Source of the DNA: Actinomycetospora endophytica
GTDB lineage: Bacteria > Actinomycetota > Actinomycetes > Mycobacteriales > Pseudonocardiaceae
Direction: 5' to 3'
Assembly: GCF_021026375.1 (NCBI RefSeq)
Contig: NZ_JAJNDB010000005.1
Coordinates: forward strand, 434,001-498,000
DNA length: 64,000 nucleotides
Both the position numbers and the translations under genes were made by a program. Of this stretch, positions 62,339 to 64,000 are shown piece by piece. Each line of letters starts with the position of its first letter. Positions within the stretch are counted from its first letter, which is position 1. The notes beneath the pieces are model-generated. The model had not been told where the DNA came from. It worked only from the letters and a program-made list of their open reading frames with translations, and ran no database searches.

Positions 62339-64000
62339 TGGCCGCCGATCGCCTGGTCGCGCAGCGCCTTCTTGTACTGCTCGAGCGCGACGAGGTCGCC
62401 GAAGAGCTCGTGGTACTCGTCGGCGTCGGTGACCGGCGAGATCCGCTGCAGCCGCGACTTGATCTCGGCGACCTGCCGCTCGACCAGCGCCCCCTGCAAC
62501 GCGGTGAGCATCGAGGAGACGTAGCGGGCGTCGTCGGCCTCGCGCGACTGCATCGGCTCGACCGCGAGCTCCGCCACCAGCCGGCCGTACCCGGGCGGGG
62601 TCACCTGCTCGGTCACCACCGACACCCAGCCCGACCCGGAGTGGCCGCTCGACGTCCCGCCCGCGGCGAGGATCGCGCGGTGCACCGCCAGGTAGCCGTC
62701 GTGGCTGAAGGCGTCCTCGGGCAGCGTGTCGTAGACCGGCCCGGCGAGCCCCGGGACCTGCAGGGCCGCCTTGAGCACCTCGCGCTGCACGCGCAGCCGC
62801 GGGTCGTCCCGGGCGGGCATCGAGGGGCCCTCCGGCGAACCACCGGACGACGGCGCGACCGGCCGCACCTGCCGTCGTCGGGACCCTTGCTGGCGAGCGT
62901 CCGCGGGCCGGCCCGCCGTCTCGCGCACCCGGCGCACGACCTGCGCCTCGTCCGCCCACCCGGTCCAGCCGGCGAGGCGGCGGGCGTAGCCGTCGCGCAG
63001 GTCGTCGCGGCGGATCTGGGCGACGAGCGGGACGCAGCGCTGCAGCGCGGCGGTCTGGCCCTCGACGGTGCCGAGGTCGTGGTCGTCGAGGATCGAGCGG
63101 ATCGCGAAGGTGAACAGCGGCGAGCGCTGGGCCACGAGGTCGCGCACCGCGACGTCGCCTCGGGCCTGGCGCAGCTCGCACGGGTCCATGCCCTCGGGCG
63201 CGGTCGCGATGTAGGTCTGCGCGGAGAACTGCTGGTCGCCGTCGAAGGCCTTGAGCGCCGCGGCCTGGCCCGCCGCGTCGCCGTCGAAGACGTAGATGAC
63301 CTCGCCGCGGTCGAACGAGTCGTCCATGAGCAGGCGGCGCAGCACCGCGACGTGCTCGTCCCCGAACGCGGTGCCGCAGCTCGCGACGGCCGTCGGGACG
63401 CCCGCGAGGTGCATCGCCATGACGTCGGTGTAGCCCTCGACGATGACCGCCTGGCGGGTCTTCGCGATCTCCCGCTTGGCCTTGTCGAGCCCGAAGAGCA
63501 CCTTCGACTTGTGGTAGACGGGCGTCTCGGGGGTGTTGAGGTACTTGGCCTCGATGCGGTCGTCGTCGAACAGCCGCCGCGCGCCGAACCCGACGACGTC
63601 GCCGCCCAGGTCCCGGATCGGCCACAGCAGCCGGCGCTGGAACCGGTCGCGGTGGCCCCGCTGGCCGGGGACCGAGAGCCCGGCCTTCTCCAGCTCGTCG
63701 AGGGTGAAGCCCTGGGCGAGGAGGTGCTTGGTCAGCTTCTCCCAGCCGCCGGGCGCGAAGCCGCAGCCGAACGACTCGGCGGCCGCCTGGTCGAACCCGC
63801 GCTCGGCGAGGAACTGCCGCGCGGTGTTGGCCTCACCGGGCTTGGCCAGCTCGGCGGCGTAGAACTCGGCGGCGAGCTTGTTGGCGGCCAGGAGCCGCGA
63901 GCGGGTGCCGCGGTCGCGCTGGACGCTCGACCCGCCGCCCTCGTAGGTCAGCCGGAACCCGACGCGGTCGGCCAGCTTCTCGACGGCCTCGACGAACCCC
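62326..64000 (-). CDS. dnaG: DNA primase (N-terminus beyond window edge)
   Basis: About 558 codons of DnaG. The zinc-binding N-terminus lies off the right edge. Visible from 64000 inward: VEKLADRVGFRLTYE, GCGFAPGGWEKLTKHLL, GLSVPGQRGHRDRFQRRLLWPI and DLGGDVVGFGARRL; then the TOPRIM core AVIVEGYTDVMAMHLAG (catalytic Glu) and VIYVFDGDAAGQAAAL (DxD-type Asp pair). The C-terminal helical domain (VLKAALQVPGLAGPVYDTLPEDAFSHDGYLAVHRAIL) binds DnaB helicase. Synthesises RNA primers for replication; essential. Confidence 0.95.
   Translation of the reverse strand, partial: GFVEAVEKLADRVGFRLTYEGGGSSVQRDRGTRSRLLAANKLAAEFYAAELAKPGEANTARQFLAERGFDQAAAESFGCGFAPGGWEKLTKHLLAQGFTLDELEKAGLSVPGQRGHRDRFQRRLLWPIRDLGGDVVGFGARRLFDDDRIEAKYLNTPETPVYHKSKVLFGLDKAKREIAKTRQAVIVEGYTDVMAMHLAGVPTAVASCGTAFGDEHVAVLRRLLMDDSFDRGEVIYVFDGDAAGQAAALKAFDGDQQFSAQTYIATAPEGMDPCELRQARGDVAVRDLVAQRSPLFTFAIRSILDDHDLGTVEGQTAALQRCVPLVAQIRRDDLRDGYARRLAGWTGWADEAQVVRRVRETAGRPADARQQGSRRRQVRPVAPSSGGSPEGPSMPARDDPRLRVQREVLKAALQVPGLAGPVYDTLPEDAFSHDGYLAVHRAILAAGGTSSGHSGSGWVSVVTEQVTPPGYGRLVAELAVEPMQSREADDARYVSSMLTALQGALVERQVAEIKSRLQRISPVTDADEYHELFGDLVALEQYKKALRDQAIGGQWSA

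Noticed and set aside
61814-63625. A single 603-codon frame covering the PH-like gene and antisense-register primase sequence
   Set aside because: The upstream two thirds are out of frame with dnaG and lack motifs; only the last 174 codons from GTG 62338 are a real gene.

Overview
The window is very GC-rich (roughly 70-74%). It is dense with genes that use GTG starts, 4-bp GTGA/ATGA stop-start overlaps and leaderless promoters. It encodes a mycothiol-type DinB enzyme, a PptT/PptH pair, ANTAR regulators and a PhoP-type PHO box. Together these point to an actinobacterium, most likely a Pseudonocardiaceae member such as Pseudonocardia or Actinomycetospora; the genus is inference. Housekeeping anchors are dnaG at the right edge, a tRNA-Asn, a tRNA with CAT anticodon and a Pit phosphate transporter.

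Layout. 1-1.85 kb: GDP-mannose to GDP-fucose genes (fcl, then gmd running off the left edge). 2.2-11.4 kb: a DUF1501/DUF1800 pair, a GNAT-like protein, a DinB protein, an amidohydrolase, a serine-acetyltransferase-like protein, an lldD-like flavoenzyme, a SRPBCC protein and a carboxymuconolactone-decarboxylase-family protein. 11.4-14.4 kb: a four-gene chain with 4-bp overlaps (MarR, MFS, cysteine hydrolase, GNAT) under a leaderless promoter with a candidate MarR operator. 15-18.1 kb: NlpC/P60 hydrolase, acyl-CoA ligase, tyrosine phosphatase.

18.2-30.9 kb is the most unusual region. It is an almost entirely minus-strand block of small regulatory genes. Nine encode canonical or degenerate ANTAR (RNA-binding antiterminator) domains. 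They are interleaved with paralogous pairs of charged coiled-coil proteins, a 27-codon coupled micro-ORF present in two versions, and a three-part protein that joins an unclassified N-terminal domain, an ANTAR-like segment and an AraC-type DNA-binding domain. A 3' tRNA fragment at 27.41 kb repeats the end and downstream flank of the intact tRNA at 31.3 kb, so the rightmost 3.9 kb is flanked like an integrated island, although no integrase is visible.

31.4-50.2 kb: VOC protein, small secreted protein preceded by overlapping hairpins (one with an ANTAR-type hexaloop), PhoD-like phosphatase, a truncated rutE-like pseudogene, crotonase, an SbcCD-like pair, PptT/PptH, class III adenylate cyclase, a degenerate EAL protein, fuculose-phosphate-type aldolase, Clp-N protein and a STAS pair. 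50.2-59.6 kb: SGNH hydrolase, SRPBCC protein, then an array of five AraC-family paralogues (two carrying single-base frameshifts) interrupted by an ArsR/AHSA1 pair and a DHFR-like protein. 59.6-64 kb: tRNA-Asn, PHO box plus pit and its membrane partner, terminator, a PH-like protein and dnaG running off the right edge.

Long inverted repeats sit between many genes. One family of about 75 bp occurs three times at convergent gene ends, shows compensatory base changes, and supplies stop codons to the flanking genes.
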